Shown here in pieces: positions 31,941-41,631 of a DNA stretch of 49,457 bases (positions are counted from its first letter, which is position 1; every line of letters begins with the position of its first letter). Made by a program: the position numbers and the translations under genes. The notes under the pieces were generated by a model. That model had not been told where the DNA came from and did not search any database. It saw only the letters and a list, made by a program, of their open reading frames with translations. Source of the stretch: UBA3774 sp045600025 (GTDB lineage: Bacteria > Bacillota > Clostridia > Lachnospirales > Lachnospiraceae); NCBI GenBank assembly GCA_045600025.1, contig JAZRXC010000012.1:1-49457 (forward strand), in the 5' to 3' direction.

Positions 31941-33842
31941 TTATCTTACATTCTTGAGTGGAGTAATCTTGAGGTACTCTTCAAGCGGAGCATCATTCAT
32001 AATCAGTTCCAGAATCTGACGTCCCATAGGATCAAGCTCATCAGTCATGAACTGCGGAATCTGTTCCTTAAAGAAATCTGTCAGGATCTTTGCGCCTGCA
32101 TCATATCCCTCAAAGCCGAGCTTTGACTGAAGTTCGGGGCGTAAGAATGTCTGACGAATATACTGGCCGTCAACCTTCATCTCCTCAAGGGAGTATCCGA
32201 AGAGAGGACATCTTGCCGGAGTTAAGTGGCGCATACGAACCTGTCCGACACGGCGTGACAAATATTCACGGGTAAGCCACTCACCTGCAAAGCCGACATT
32301 GTAAGCACCGATATGCTGGTTGGGGATAAGGATGTTCAATGTCTTAGGGCTTGCAAGCATCTGCTTAAGAAGCATATTCGCCTGAGTTACCTTCTTACCT
32401 GTGCAGAAAGGCCAGTAAGAACCAACGCCCTCAGCCTTAAGTCCGCTGCCTGCATTTGAATCAGCGATAGAAGGATTCTTATATCCGCGAGGAGATATCA
32501 GTCTCCAGGCCCATGCAAGCGAAATCGGAACAACCTGCATCATGCCCATTACACCGTAGTCAGGCTTCTCAATAGTTGACGGAGGCATACGTACGCCGAA
32601 GGAACGGATATTTACTTCGACCGGAGTACTGCCGGGAATAATCTCCTGCAGCATATCACGCGGCATTATTACACGAGGATTGGAACAGCGCTTACCTGTG
32701 GACTCCATATAGTGATCCCAGATAAGGCAGGTTGAACCGGGTACGCCTTCCATATTGAAGAATTCCAGCGGTTCCTTGGGATGAATACTAATTCTCTCAT
32801 ATTCGGGGCAGTTGCCGTAGGCAGTATCGCCGTCCATGCGTAAGAACCAGCCTGCTTCGGCATCTACTATCATAAGCTCACCGTCATCACTGACAAAATC
32901 CTTGTGTGCAAGAACCATATCATCGGCAATAGGATGAATCTTACAGGTTTCACCTAAATGAATATAATAGCTTTCTCCTGATATAAGGTGCGTACCTATA
33001 AGCACACGTCCGTCATCAGTTCTCTGTACTTCCTCGAGCATCTCACTCTTGCCGCCGCCCGATGCGCCTTCATGCATGAATACAACTTCATTTTCATAAG
33101 GTGTTTCAAGCATTGCAGCTGAAGCGTGGTTTGTAATCCAGCCTTCGTGCTCTCCGATGTCAAGCAGAATCGAGAATACGCCCTTCTTTGCTGAAGGCCC
33201 CGGATAAAGGTTATATGCAAATACCTCGTGCAGATTCTCGCTGCGATTATGCACTACAACCTGCTTTCCTTCAAAATGGGTATGTCTGAACGGCGGAGCA
33301 ACATAAATGATTGCTCTCGGAGTAAAGCCCTCTTTAACATCATCAATGCTTATAAAACCCTGCATCTCAGAAAGAGAAAGCGCAAAGAATGCAGCATTCA
33401 TCGGACAGATCATCAAACTCTCATATCCGAAATAAGGGCCACCCGCTTTAAAAGGCAGTACGATCAGAGACTGTTCGCTGAGCCACTGATAAGTCTCTTC
33501 ACGAAGCTTTGAGAACTCATAGCCGTATTTGTCCTTGAAACGGGGCTTGTCTGTGGGAAGGTCATCGCCGATGCGCATACAGTCGGGATCGCGGCGGCGC
33601 ATATAGTCTTCCATGAAATTTACAACCGGGCCGTTCTTACAACGAACAACCTCCGCCTCTTTTACATTACCTATTCCGGCTATGGGATAACTTACCTCAT
33701 ATACGTCAGTGTGGCTGGGGCCATAACACAGCTCTCTTAGTTCATCTGCTGTCTCCGGGAAGCATACGCGCTTTGATTTTTTCAGCACATCCATAAGTAC
33801 CGGATCGATATTAAATTTGTCAAAAAATGATTGTGTCAACAT
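31941..33842 (-). CDS. DUF4914 protein with PEPCK/HPr-kinase-like P-loop
   Basis: A 633-residue protein of the clostridial DUF4914 family, function unknown. A P-loop, HEGASGGGKSEML (about 257-269), has the G-x-x-G-x-G-K-S form of PEP carboxykinase and HPr kinase. Downstream, DDMVLAHKDFVSDDGELMIVDAE and a GNCPEYERISIHP segment look like further PEPCK-type nucleotide or metal-binding blocks. It is probably cytoplasmic, with no signal or membrane helix. A phosphotransferase or nucleotide-dependent role is an inference from the P-loop. GAGG precedes the ATG. It is the last gene of its run, 42 bases after the ABC gene. Confidence 0.82.
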   Translation of the reverse strand: MLTQSFFDKFNIDPVLMDVLKKSKRVCFPETADELRELCYGPSHTDVYEVSYPIAGIGNVKEAEVVRCKNGPVVNFMEDYMRRRDPDCMRIGDDLPTDKPRFKDKYGYEFSKLREETYQWLSEQSLIVLPFKAGGPYFGYESLMICPMNAAFFALSLSEMQGFISIDDVKEGFTPRAIIYVAPPFRHTHFEGKQVVVHNRSENLHEVFAYNLYPGPSAKKGVFSILLDIGEHEGWITNHASAAMLETPYENEVVFMHEGASGGGKSEMLEEVQRTDDGRVLIGTHLISGESYYIHLGETCKIHPIADDMVLAHKDFVSDDGELMIVDAEAGWFLRMDGDTAYGNCPEYERISIHPKEPLEFFNMEGVPGSTCLIWDHYMESTGKRCSNPRVIMPRDMLQEIIPGSTPVEVNIRSFGVRMPPSTIEKPDYGVMGMMQVVPISLAWAWRLISPRGYKNPSIADSNAGSGLKAEGVGSYWPFCTGKKVTQANMLLKQMLASPKTLNILIPNQHIGAYNVGFAGEWLTREYLSRRVGQVRMRHLTPARCPLFGYSLEEMKVDGQYIRQTFLRPELQSKLGFEGYDAGAKILTDFFKEQIPQFMTDELDPMGRQILELIMNDAPLEEYLKITPLKNVR

Positions 33843-33857
33843 ATTATTACCTCACAT

Positions 33858-33875
33858 TTTGCCATAATCGGCAAA
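33858..33875. repeat. Small inverted repeat between the ABC gene and the DUF4914 gene
   Basis: TTTGCC and GGCAAA form a 6-bp stem with a 6-base loop in the 42-base gap. There is no U-tract, so it is too weak for a clear terminator. It may stabilise or process the operon mRNA. Confidence 0.4.
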
Positions 33876-33884
33876 TGAATTAAA

Positions 33885-36800
33885 TTACTCTGTACGAAGT
33901 GCAACTACCGGATCATTCTTGCTTGCCTTACGCGAAGGAATAATTCCGGCCACTACCGTCATAATAACCGCTACTCCTATCAAAATCAATGCGTATTTCA
34001 TCGGAAGCACCGTCTTAAGGTCGGCGTTATCAGTAAGCTTGTACAAAATCGTATTAATAATCGGTATCGCGGCAAATGAGAATCCTACGCCGATAAGTCC
34101 CGATATAAGTCCTATAATAAATGTCTCGGCATTAAATATCGACGCGACATTATTCTTGGAAGCTCCCATAGCACGCAGGATACCTATTTCCTTTGTACGT
34201 TCCATTACGGAAATCAATGTGATAACCGCAATCATGATTGAGGATACAACAAGGCTGACAGATACGAATGCAATCAGGACATATGATATTGCGTCAACAA
34301 TAGTCTTTACCGAAGACATAAGCAACCCTGTGATATCTGTATAAGTTATTTGTTTATCTTCCTCAGCCGTCTCGTTATATTCATCTAAGAAAGCGATAAA
34401 GTTCTCTTTTGCTTCGAAATCCTTAAAGTAGAAGGAAATCATAGTAGGATCATCGGGATCCTGATATCCGAGTTCGATAAGATTGCCATTTAATGATTTT
34501 TCCTCGGCTTTGCTCATCATAGTAGACATAATGCGCGCGAGTTCATCCTGATCCATATCGAACTTAAACGCTTCGGCAAATTTGTCCTGATCTATCTCGA
34601 ACATATCCTCGCCGAAAGCATCTCCCAGACCTGACAAAGATTCCGTAATAGGTGCCACTACCTTCCCCGTACCTTCTCCTATAGCAGCTGCAATCATATA
34701 AGTTGTATAGTCATTCACAATCTTGCTTACTATAGGTGCTATACTTGCGAGGGCAGTTTCATTTGTCATCTCGTTTGCGAAAAGCGAATCACTTGATATT
34801 GTAAGTCCATACAGCGCTCTATAAGATGTTTCGGAAGAAGAAAGGTTCGTATAGGCAACCAGAGAAGTAAGCGATGCAAGCTGCTTTTTCTCTCTGATAG
34901 TATTGTAATAATCCAGGAACATTGCGCGAAGTCCGTCCGCGAGTGCCTCAAAATCAGAATCCGAGAGCATCTGCATCATACCGGACATTGCCGACATATT
35001 AGGATCGACACCGAGAAGTGTGGTCAGTAATTGTTTGTAAACCTCACCGGTGATTGATTCAGCAGCAGTATTAATGCCCGCAAGCGAAAGAAGTCCCAGT
35101 CCCGTCTTTGCGCTTGAATCATAATTTGATACATATTGCATAAGAGCAAATTGATTTATCTGGGTAAATGCAGCCGTAAGAGTGGTAACGGACGGGCCGC
35201 TTGCAATCTGCTCGGCGTATTTCTTAGCGGCTTTCATTACTATTTCCTGCATTTCATCTTCGTCAATAGTATCTACCACGAAGTCGTCTTTAGAAATATT
35301 TACTTTAAAAGCTTCCTTCATTGCTTCTTCATCGAAGCTGATCATGCTCTCAAAGTCAATTTCTTCAGTCTCTTCATTCTCGTCATCAAAGCGTTTTCCG
35401 GAGAATACATCAACCTTCGGATTGGCCAATTGTTTCTTGACGATTTCGGTTTCGGCAGAACGCTGCATAACAAAATCCGTCAATTCTTTTGTATACATAA
35501 CTCCGCTGCGCAGCATAGCAGCACCGTCTCCATCAGCTATTGCGAGACCTACAATCTTAATCGGAATCGAATGCTCATATACAGACTCCATATACTTGCT
35601 GTCGGAAGTCATGTCTTCGTATATGTCATATGTTGCATTGTATTTGTATAAATCCGACGGATCTAGCAATCGCATCTCAAGAGCCATCAACTCATCATAT
35701 GTAAATACAAGCGGATCGCCTTTTACTTCATTTTCTTTGCCCTGCATCATATTAGTCAGCATGGTGCGAAGTTCTGATGTATCGCGAAGTCCGAGCGAGT
35801 ATACCAGCAGATCGGATATGCTGTTTTCTGAAGCAAGCACAAGCATTGCCTCGTCATATTTTTCGGGGAAGCGACCTTTGAGTAATTCGTATTGATCGGG
35901 CCACTCTTCAGGAGTATTGGACAGTTCGTTAAATACTCCGCCCATCGAATATGATGATGCCATTGAGGTGATAGATGATGAGTAGACGCTGCTGAGCATC
36001 TCGGAAGGATTTATCTTCACCAATTTGTCCGTAGCATCAACCGTGTAAATAAGCGGAGACACGGAATATGAATATTTAATCTGAGTAACAGTTTGTGCTA
36101 CCTTGTCAGCGCTGGATTCGATAAATGACTTGAATGATTTTAAATCATTTGCGCCGATAGAGGAAAATGCCTTGGTCAGAAATCTGCTCTCACGTACAGT
36201 GCCGGGTTCGGGTGTGACATTTTTATCGGGAACCATTGAGAGGATGGCTGCTGTCATGTCTGCAGACTCGGCAGTGATTGTAAGCGGGTATTCCGTCAGT
36301 GTGTCTTCCTGAATCTTATCTATGTAGTTCTGCGCGCCTTGAGAAAGGGACAGAATCAGAGCGATTCCTATGATTCCAATTGAACCTGCAAATGCAGTAA
36401 GTATAGTACGGCCTTTTTTTGTTAATAGGTTGTTAAATGACAACGACAGAGCAGTGAAAAAGCCCATGCGTGCCTTACCCATGTTTTTTTGAACAGGCGG
36501 CTCTGATGAAGGCTCTGCCGTATACGGGTTGGTGTCACTGGTAATCTTACCGTCTGTAAGACGAACTATACGGTTTGAATATTCATCTGCCAGCTCGGGG
36601 TTATGTGTAACCATTACTACAAGTCTGTCTGAAGCAACTTTCTTCAGAAGCTCCATGACCTGTACCGACGTCTTGGTATCAAGTGCTCCTGTAGGCTCAT
36701 CTGCAAGCAAAATGTCCGGATTGTTAACCAGTGCACGTGCTATCGCTACTCTCTGCATCTGTCCGCCGGAAAGCTGGTTGGGGCGCTTATGCGCCTGGTC

Positions 36801-37196
36801 TGCAAGACCGACTTCGTCAAGCGCTGAAAGTGCGCGCTGCTTACGTTCAGCCTTAGATACTCCGGATATGGTAAGCGCAAGCTCAACATTAGATAAGATA
36901 GTCTGATGAGGTATCAGATTATATGACTGGAATACGAAACCGATTGTATGATTGCGATATGAATCCCAATCGCGATCATGATAATTCTTCGTTGATATAC
37001 CATTGATTACGATATCGCCGTCATCGTATCTGTCGAGTCCTCCGATGATATTGAGCAGAGTAGTTTTACCTGATCCGGAAGGCCCTAATATTGCAACAAA
37101 TTCATTGTCACGAAGTGAGAGCGATACATCATCAAGTGCGGTTTGAGACAATCCGCCTGTCTTGTAAACTTTTTTAATGTTTTTAAGTTCTATCAT
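33885..37196 (-). CDS. Fused ABC ATPase-FtsX/MacB-type permease, very large
   Basis: 1103 residues. Residues 1-225 are a MacB/LolD-type ATPase: Walker A GPSGSGKT (38-45), signature QLSGGQMQRVAIARAL (141-156), Walker B ILLADEPTGALD (162-173) and the H-loop MVTHNPELA. After a short linker comes membrane helix 1 (about 262-285), a roughly 680-residue extracellular region, then three helices (about 970-1095) with the FtsX signature MERTKEIGILRAMGASKNNV. Type VII ABC systems couple ATP use to extracytoplasmic work such as peptide resistance or wall hydrolase control. The start has no clear ribosome binding site. Neighbours are envelope genes. Confidence 0.93.
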   Translation of the reverse strand: MIELKNIKKVYKTGGLSQTALDDVSLSLRDNEFVAILGPSGSGKTTLLNIIGGLDRYDDGDIVINGISTKNYHDRDWDSYRNHTIGFVFQSYNLIPHQTILSNVELALTISGVSKAERKQRALSALDEVGLADQAHKRPNQLSGGQMQRVAIARALVNNPDILLADEPTGALDTKTSVQVMELLKKVASDRLVVMVTHNPELADEYSNRIVRLTDGKITSDTNPYTAEPSSEPPVQKNMGKARMGFFTALSLSFNNLLTKKGRTILTAFAGSIGIIGIALILSLSQGAQNYIDKIQEDTLTEYPLTITAESADMTAAILSMVPDKNVTPEPGTVRESRFLTKAFSSIGANDLKSFKSFIESSADKVAQTVTQIKYSYSVSPLIYTVDATDKLVKINPSEMLSSVYSSSITSMASSYSMGGVFNELSNTPEEWPDQYELLKGRFPEKYDEAMLVLASENSISDLLVYSLGLRDTSELRTMLTNMMQGKENEVKGDPLVFTYDELMALEMRLLDPSDLYKYNATYDIYEDMTSDSKYMESVYEHSIPIKIVGLAIADGDGAAMLRSGVMYTKELTDFVMQRSAETEIVKKQLANPKVDVFSGKRFDDENEETEEIDFESMISFDEEAMKEAFKVNISKDDFVVDTIDEDEMQEIVMKAAKKYAEQIASGPSVTTLTAAFTQINQFALMQYVSNYDSSAKTGLGLLSLAGINTAAESITGEVYKQLLTTLLGVDPNMSAMSGMMQMLSDSDFEALADGLRAMFLDYYNTIREKKQLASLTSLVAYTNLSSSETSYRALYGLTISSDSLFANEMTNETALASIAPIVSKIVNDYTTYMIAAAIGEGTGKVVAPITESLSGLGDAFGEDMFEIDQDKFAEAFKFDMDQDELARIMSTMMSKAEEKSLNGNLIELGYQDPDDPTMISFYFKDFEAKENFIAFLDEYNETAEEDKQITYTDITGLLMSSVKTIVDAISYVLIAFVSVSLVVSSIMIAVITLISVMERTKEIGILRAMGASKNNVASIFNAETFIIGLISGLIGVGFSFAAIPIINTILYKLTDNADLKTVLPMKYALILIGVAVIMTVVAGIIPSRKASKNDPVVALRTE

Positions 37197-37254
37197 AGTA
37201 GCTAAATAGTACCACAGACTGATTCTATTTTATATATTTCCCCTTATGAAATAT

Positions 37255-38427
37255 TTATAAATTTTCTGTTACTGTTCCGTCTGATGCGATATTAATTCCG
37301 CTTGATATGGACTGCATGTATTCCAGCATTTCCTGCTTTCTCTCTTCTTTTGTTACGAGCACTGTGCGGCAATCTCTTTGCAAACACGGGATAAACCTGA
37401 CTGTGACTCCCATATCGGATGTATCAACATTTATCTCAAGCAGACCTGTCTCACGCTCTTTACTGTTGAACCAGAAGTTACCGAGGCTATACAATATCGG
37501 CTTGCCTTTATAGTACTCAAAGCCCTGCAGCACATGAGGATGTCCGCCTATTATCGCATCTGCTCCCGCGTCAATATATGCGTGTGCGAGGTCTATTTGC
37601 TCCTCATCAAGCACCGTCGTTGATTCAGTCCCCCAGTGTACATATACGAAGCAATAATCGCTGTTTGCTTTTGCGGTTTCAATCGCTAATAGTGTATTGG
37701 CGGGATCTGTCGTGTTGAGAACTCCCGGCTTATCTTCTGTCGCCGGGCGGCTCATTCCATATTCGGAATCCCCGACTTTCTCTACTGCCGTTGCGCAGAC
37801 AAATGAGAATGTCTTGCCGCCAAGTTCATAATAAACCGGCTTCATCGCCTCAGAAAGATTTCTTCCGGCGCCTACGTGATCTATTCCTTCGCCGTCAAGA
37901 GTATCAAGCGTATCAAGAAGAGATACCTCGCCCCAGTCAAATGCATGATTATTTGCAAGTCCTACGATATCCACCCCTAAAATGCTGAGATTCTTTACTC
38001 TTTTAGGATTCGCTCTGAATGTCCAGTGCTTACCTGCCGTTGGCGTTCCTCGCAAGCTATATGTGTATTCATTATTAAGCATAAAGATGTCTGCAGATCT
38101 CATAAGTTCAATAAGATCGTCTGAAAATACCTGCGTTATATCCCCGCCGTAGGTTTCATCCAGCGTAGCCATAATCGACATTACTACGCCTTCTCCTCCC
38201 AGCTCTGCCTGCGTAAAATCTCCTGCGAAGCGGAAAGTTACAACCTCTCCTGCCGGTTCTTCCTCGGCTGTCGTAGTAGTGTCCGTTGTTGTAGGCGTTT
38301 CAGTAGTAGACACTTCCTCTGTGGGAAATGTCGGCGCTGGTGTTATATCATTGTCCTCAAACAATGAGCAACTGCTGCAACATATTGTGAGCAGCAGTGC
38401 TGTAATCATACAAAATTTTTTATTCAT
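37255..38427 (-). CDS. CapA-family metallophosphatase-fold lipoprotein
   Basis: A 390-residue lipoprotein. The signal peptide ends in a CSSC-type lipobox (Cys20), followed by a Thr/Pro/Glu linker (about 30-60). The CapA/PgsA domain (about 64-340) has FAGDFT, NNEYTYS, ILGVDIVGLANNHAFDWG, VYVHWGTE and IIGGHPHVLQGFEYYKGKPI, the typical metal-binding histidines and aspartates. The name comes from poly-gamma-glutamate capsule genes, but many stand-alone members have unknown roles; no pgsBC lie here. It is 19 bases after the acyltransferase gene and 58 before the ABC gene. Confidence 0.92.
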   Translation of the reverse strand: MNKKFCMITALLLTICCSSCSLFEDNDITPAPTFPTEEVSTTETPTTTDTTTTAEEEPAGEVVTFRFAGDFTQAELGGEGVVMSIMATLDETYGGDITQVFSDDLIELMRSADIFMLNNEYTYSLRGTPTAGKHWTFRANPKRVKNLSILGVDIVGLANNHAFDWGEVSLLDTLDTLDGEGIDHVGAGRNLSEAMKPVYYELGGKTFSFVCATAVEKVGDSEYGMSRPATEDKPGVLNTTDPANTLLAIETAKANSDYCFVYVHWGTESTTVLDEEQIDLAHAYIDAGADAIIGGHPHVLQGFEYYKGKPILYSLGNFWFNSKERETGLLEINVDTSDMGVTVRFIPCLQRDCRTVLVTKEERKQEMLEYMQSISSGINIASDGTVTENL

Positions 38428-38446
38428 TTATTGTTATCCTAAACTA

Positions 38447-39517
38447 TTATTTTACTTTTGATGCTATCCACGACACGGCTCGCCCACCGAGTCTTGTAAG
38501 AAAATCGCAGAACTTCGGAAGCCTGATGAGCTGCATAAGTTTTGTGCGAAGGAATTCTACGATAATTCCCGCAGCAAATATTCCCGTCGCTCCTGCGAGG
38601 GCCAAAAGTACCGCAGGAATCACGCTGTAAGAACCTATCTCGACATACAATCCCTTAATAATATCCTTCCATATAATTGTGCTTATCTGGAACAAATATA
38701 TACCGAAAGCCAGCGGTGCGAGACGTGATATTATGGTTCCTTTGAATTTCATTCGGGAGAATATGATAACCAGCATCAATGCGGCAATCACCATGGTCAC
38801 GGAAACATAGTTGATAAAATCAGCTGTCACTCCGGTAATATAAAGCAGCCAGGTAATAAGAACCATTGCTGCCCATACAGCAACAAGTATCGGTGTTTTG
38901 ACCTTTTCCAGAAGCTTGCCTTTTTTAGCGAGTGCGCCTATCGCATAGCAGATGATAAGCCAGATGGCCGAATATCCTGACACCATTGCAAAGATGTCGC
39001 CTTTGCTCAGTCTCGGTACTATGCTGAAGAACACGATGATAACTATAAGGAGCTTTGTCGCATATTTCTCATCAATTGCGGCGATAGCCTTGTCAATAAT
39101 CGGTGATAAAACAAACAGTGCGGCGTATGCCGTGAAATACCAGAAGCAGTTTGAAAGAAGCGGCGTTGCCTGACCGAGAAGCTCCTCTGTCGTAAGGCTG
39201 CCGACTCCGAATAATGTCAGTATCAATGACACTACGAATGAATAGAAAAATGCCTGGAACCACATAGCGAAAAACTTCGAGAAATTTTTCTTCTTACCGG
39301 TTGCCGTGTATCCGCTGATAATCGCGAAACCGTCTACCGCATAAAAAGATATCACTTCCAAAAACCAAAGTGCATTATATGTCGCTCGAGTTGTTGCGCC
39401 GGATATGGCTCCTGCCTGACCGCAGGTATGCAGTACGCACACCATAAACATGAGTACAAGTCTGAGCAGTTCTATTCCGTAATTTCTTTCTTTTTTAACA
39501 GGTGTTATGTTTTCCAT
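38447..39517 (-). CDS. Membrane acyltransferase (acyltransferase 3 family)
   Basis: A 356-residue integral membrane protein with about ten helices. The start ELLRLVLMFMVCVLHTCGQAG has the family's Arg and His in helix 1 (R-x-x-x-x-x-x-x-x-H). Acyltransferase 3 proteins move acetyl or other acyl groups across the membrane to surface sugars, lipids or peptidoglycan. It lies 2 bases after the S66 peptidase gene and before CapA, in an envelope-themed run. The substrate is unknown. Confidence 0.87.
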   Translation of the reverse strand: MENITPVKKERNYGIELLRLVLMFMVCVLHTCGQAGAISGATTRATYNALWFLEVISFYAVDGFAIISGYTATGKKKNFSKFFAMWFQAFFYSFVVSLILTLFGVGSLTTEELLGQATPLLSNCFWYFTAYAALFVLSPIIDKAIAAIDEKYATKLLIVIIVFFSIVPRLSKGDIFAMVSGYSAIWLIICYAIGALAKKGKLLEKVKTPILVAVWAAMVLITWLLYITGVTADFINYVSVTMVIAALMLVIIFSRMKFKGTIISRLAPLAFGIYLFQISTIIWKDIIKGLYVEIGSYSVIPAVLLALAGATGIFAAGIIVEFLRTKLMQLIRLPKFCDFLTRLGGRAVSWIASKVK

Positions 39518-39519
39518 TT

Positions 39520-40548
39520 TTAGTTCCCACAGGTAATCTTCTGACTATTTGCATCTACGGTAATCTTTTTGCCAAATGGCAGTATGCACCTTGGCATAGC
39601 ATGTCCTATATTAAAGTTACACAGAATCGGCAAATCAGGGTTATTTATTACCTCTTTCAGCACTGCCTTGTATTCTTCATAATAAGTATTGTCCATAGGC
39701 TTTCCTATCAGGACTCCGGCTACTACGTCAAATATGCCGTACTCTTTCAAATAGGTGAGCGCCCTTCTGTATTTTTCAGGCGACGGTTTTTCCTCTGATG
39801 ATTCAAGCAAAAGCACCTTGCCACTCCAGTCCTCAAGGCTCGGAAATAGCCCGTATTTTCTGCACATATCCGGCATATCGGCGTATCTTGTCCCATCAAA
39901 TATATCAAATATAGTATCTATGCAACCGCCCAATATCTCGCCTGAAAAGATAGGCGCGCCCTGCAGTAATTCATATCCGCCATTCGGATGAGAAGCCGTC
40001 GGAACTCCTACCTGATCGGGGCCAAATGATTCGCGAGTGTTATACCATACATCGCTTGGAGTAATCTCGGAAATAGCTCCCGTATGTATCAGTTCTTCGA
40101 AATATTTTTTGGTATACGGCAGCATCTCGGGAGCGAGCTCGCATATATCAGAAAGGAAGGACTGCCCGTAAAATGTATTCAGCCCTACCTTGTGAAGCAT
40201 AAAGTGGTTAATGGTCGTGTCGGAAAATCCCAGGAACACTTTATCTGTTACTGCTTCTTTCAGCTCGTCATGGTCAAATAAATACGGCAGCAGTCTGTAT
40301 GTATCATCTCCGCCGATGGCGCAGAGTATCATATCCACGTCAGGGTTTTTGAATGCCCACAAAAGGTCCGCCGCCCGCTCTTCGGGGTGATTTTTCAAGT
40401 AATCTAATCCTTTTCGGCAGTTAGGGGCAAATATTACATTGAGCCCGAAATCAGCCAATCGCTTAAGCCCTATTTTCCGCTCATGTTCCATGAAGTCTTC
40501 GCCGAGTATTCCGCTTGATAAGCTTACTATTGCTACGTTTTTTATCAT
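39520..40548 (-). CDS. S66 family peptidase (LD-carboxypeptidase/MccF-like)
   Basis: A 342-residue serine peptidase. The nucleophile lies in FLGFSDTTINH (Ser109), the catalytic Glu in VLLLESSEE and the His in NFNIGHAMPR, giving a complete Ser-Glu-His triad. The opening AIVSLSSGILG and long C-terminal half resemble MccF (self-immunity against nucleotide-peptide antibiotics) more than muramoyl-tetrapeptide LD-carboxypeptidase LdcA. There is no signal peptide, so it is cytoplasmic, acting in wall recycling or detoxification. AGAGAGGTGACAG precedes the ATG. It lies 14 bases after the CDF gene. Confidence 0.9.
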   Translation of the reverse strand: MIKNVAIVSLSSGILGEDFMEHERKIGLKRLADFGLNVIFAPNCRKGLDYLKNHPEERAADLLWAFKNPDVDMILCAIGGDDTYRLLPYLFDHDELKEAVTDKVFLGFSDTTINHFMLHKVGLNTFYGQSFLSDICELAPEMLPYTKKYFEELIHTGAISEITPSDVWYNTRESFGPDQVGVPTASHPNGGYELLQGAPIFSGEILGGCIDTIFDIFDGTRYADMPDMCRKYGLFPSLEDWSGKVLLLESSEEKPSPEKYRRALTYLKEYGIFDVVAGVLIGKPMDNTYYEEYKAVLKEVINNPDLPILCNFNIGHAMPRCILPFGKKITVDANSQKITCGN

Positions 40549-40562
40549 CTGTCACCTCTCTG

Positions 40563-41453
40563 TCAATGATGGTGATGATGCCCCGCCGGCATACTGTCCT
40601 CAAAGCCATGGCAGTCTTCCTCACCGCAGGTCTCATCCTTTGTTTCAATCTCGAGAGTTACATGCTGTATTTTATGTTCCTGCATTTCTTCACGAATCTT
40701 TTTCTTAACCTCAACAGCGTCTGCGTCCGTCACTACATGCAGCGTTGCACAATTATTAATCCCGTCCATGCTCCAGATGTGAAGATGATGGATACCTTCG
40801 ACACCTTCTATCCCCATAACGTGCTCACGGATTTCATTTACGGATATTCCTTCCGGGACTTTCTCAAGGAATAAATCAAGTGCTTCTTTGAGATTCTTTA
40901 ACGCATTTATGATAATAAATACCGCTACACCGATTGACATCGCCGGATCAATCATCCATAGATTGGTAAATTTCATTACCACTGCGCCGATAAGTACGAC
41001 TATCCACCCAAGCACGTCCTCCAGCATATGCAGATTAACCGAACGCTGATTAAGCGAACCGCTGCCGGATGTAAAATACGCTGCCGCGAAATTTATTATT
41101 ACTCCGATTGCTGCCAGCCACAGCATTCCGTCATAATCCACCTGCACCGGGTTCACAAGCCTGTTTATCGCATTGTAAACCACAAATATAGATCCTGCCA
41201 TCAGAATTGTGCTTGTTATCACACTGCCGAATACTGAATATCTTGAATAGCCGTAAGTATAATTATCATTCGGTTTTTTCTTGCTTATGCGTTCAAGGAT
41301 ATATGCTATTCCGATGCTCATTGCGTCACCGGTGTCATGTATTGCATCAGACATTATTGCAACGCTGTTTGTAAACGCCCCGCCGATAAATTCTATTATG
41401 GCAAATGACAGATTAAGAATGAAGGCTATGAATATATTTCTCCTGGTATTCAT
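40563..41453 (-). CDS. Cation diffusion facilitator (zinc-type) transporter
   Basis: 296 residues, six membrane helices, exporting divalent metal in exchange for protons. The transport site is intact: MSDAIHDTGD (Asp36, Asp40) in helix 2 and HMLEDVLGW (His142, Asp146) in helix 5, a zinc-type set. The cytoplasmic domain (about 205-270) has HHLHIWSMDG. The last 21 residues, TCGEEDCHGFEDS and then five terminal histidines, form an extra metal-binding tail. The start lies 1 base after the stop of a 58-residue ORF (TAAGATG), so the two are coupled. Confidence 0.94.
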   Translation of the reverse strand: MNTRRNIFIAFILNLSFAIIEFIGGAFTNSVAIMSDAIHDTGDAMSIGIAYILERISKKKPNDNYTYGYSRYSVFGSVITSTILMAGSIFVVYNAINRLVNPVQVDYDGMLWLAAIGVIINFAAAYFTSGSGSLNQRSVNLHMLEDVLGWIVVLIGAVVMKFTNLWMIDPAMSIGVAVFIIINALKNLKEALDLFLEKVPEGISVNEIREHVMGIEGVEGIHHLHIWSMDGINNCATLHVVTDADAVEVKKKIREEMQEHKIQHVTLEIETKDETCGEEDCHGFEDSMPAGHHHHH

Positions 41454-41454
41454 C

Positions 41455-41631
41455 TTAATTCATCCCCATCTTCTCTGTTAAATCGCCGAGACTCTTTTCA
41501 AACTGTGCCTGCGTAATCGCATTGTGCTCAAGAAAAGTCTCCAGGAGTTTTTTCTGCCGCTGATAAAGATCCCGACGCTTTTCCTCGGGAGAAAGAAGTA
41601 TTTCATTTATTTCAACATCCATAAAACCCAT
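41455..41631 (-). CDS. Small 58-residue protein, SHOCT-like
   Basis: MGFMDVEINEILLSPEEKRR continues with a charged helix and ends ITQAQFEKSLGDLTEKMGMN. The C-terminal pattern (L-E-T-F-L-E-x-x-A-I-T-x-x-Q-F-E-K-x-L) resembles short SHOCT-type oligomerisation motifs. It ends 1 base before the CDF start. No ribosome binding site is visible, but TAAAAT (41639-41644) ends 7 bases before the ATG, so a leaderless start is possible; MDVEIN at 41620-41622 is an alternative. Its function is unknown. It heads the long envelope run. Confidence 0.6.
   Translation of the reverse strand: MGFMDVEINEILLSPEEKRRDLYQRQKKLLETFLEHNAITQAQFEKSLGDLTEKMGMN

Noticed and set aside
35182..35895. 237-residue plus-strand open frame inside the ABC gene
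   Set aside because: Serine-rich antisense shadow of the extracellular domain, with no independent signals.
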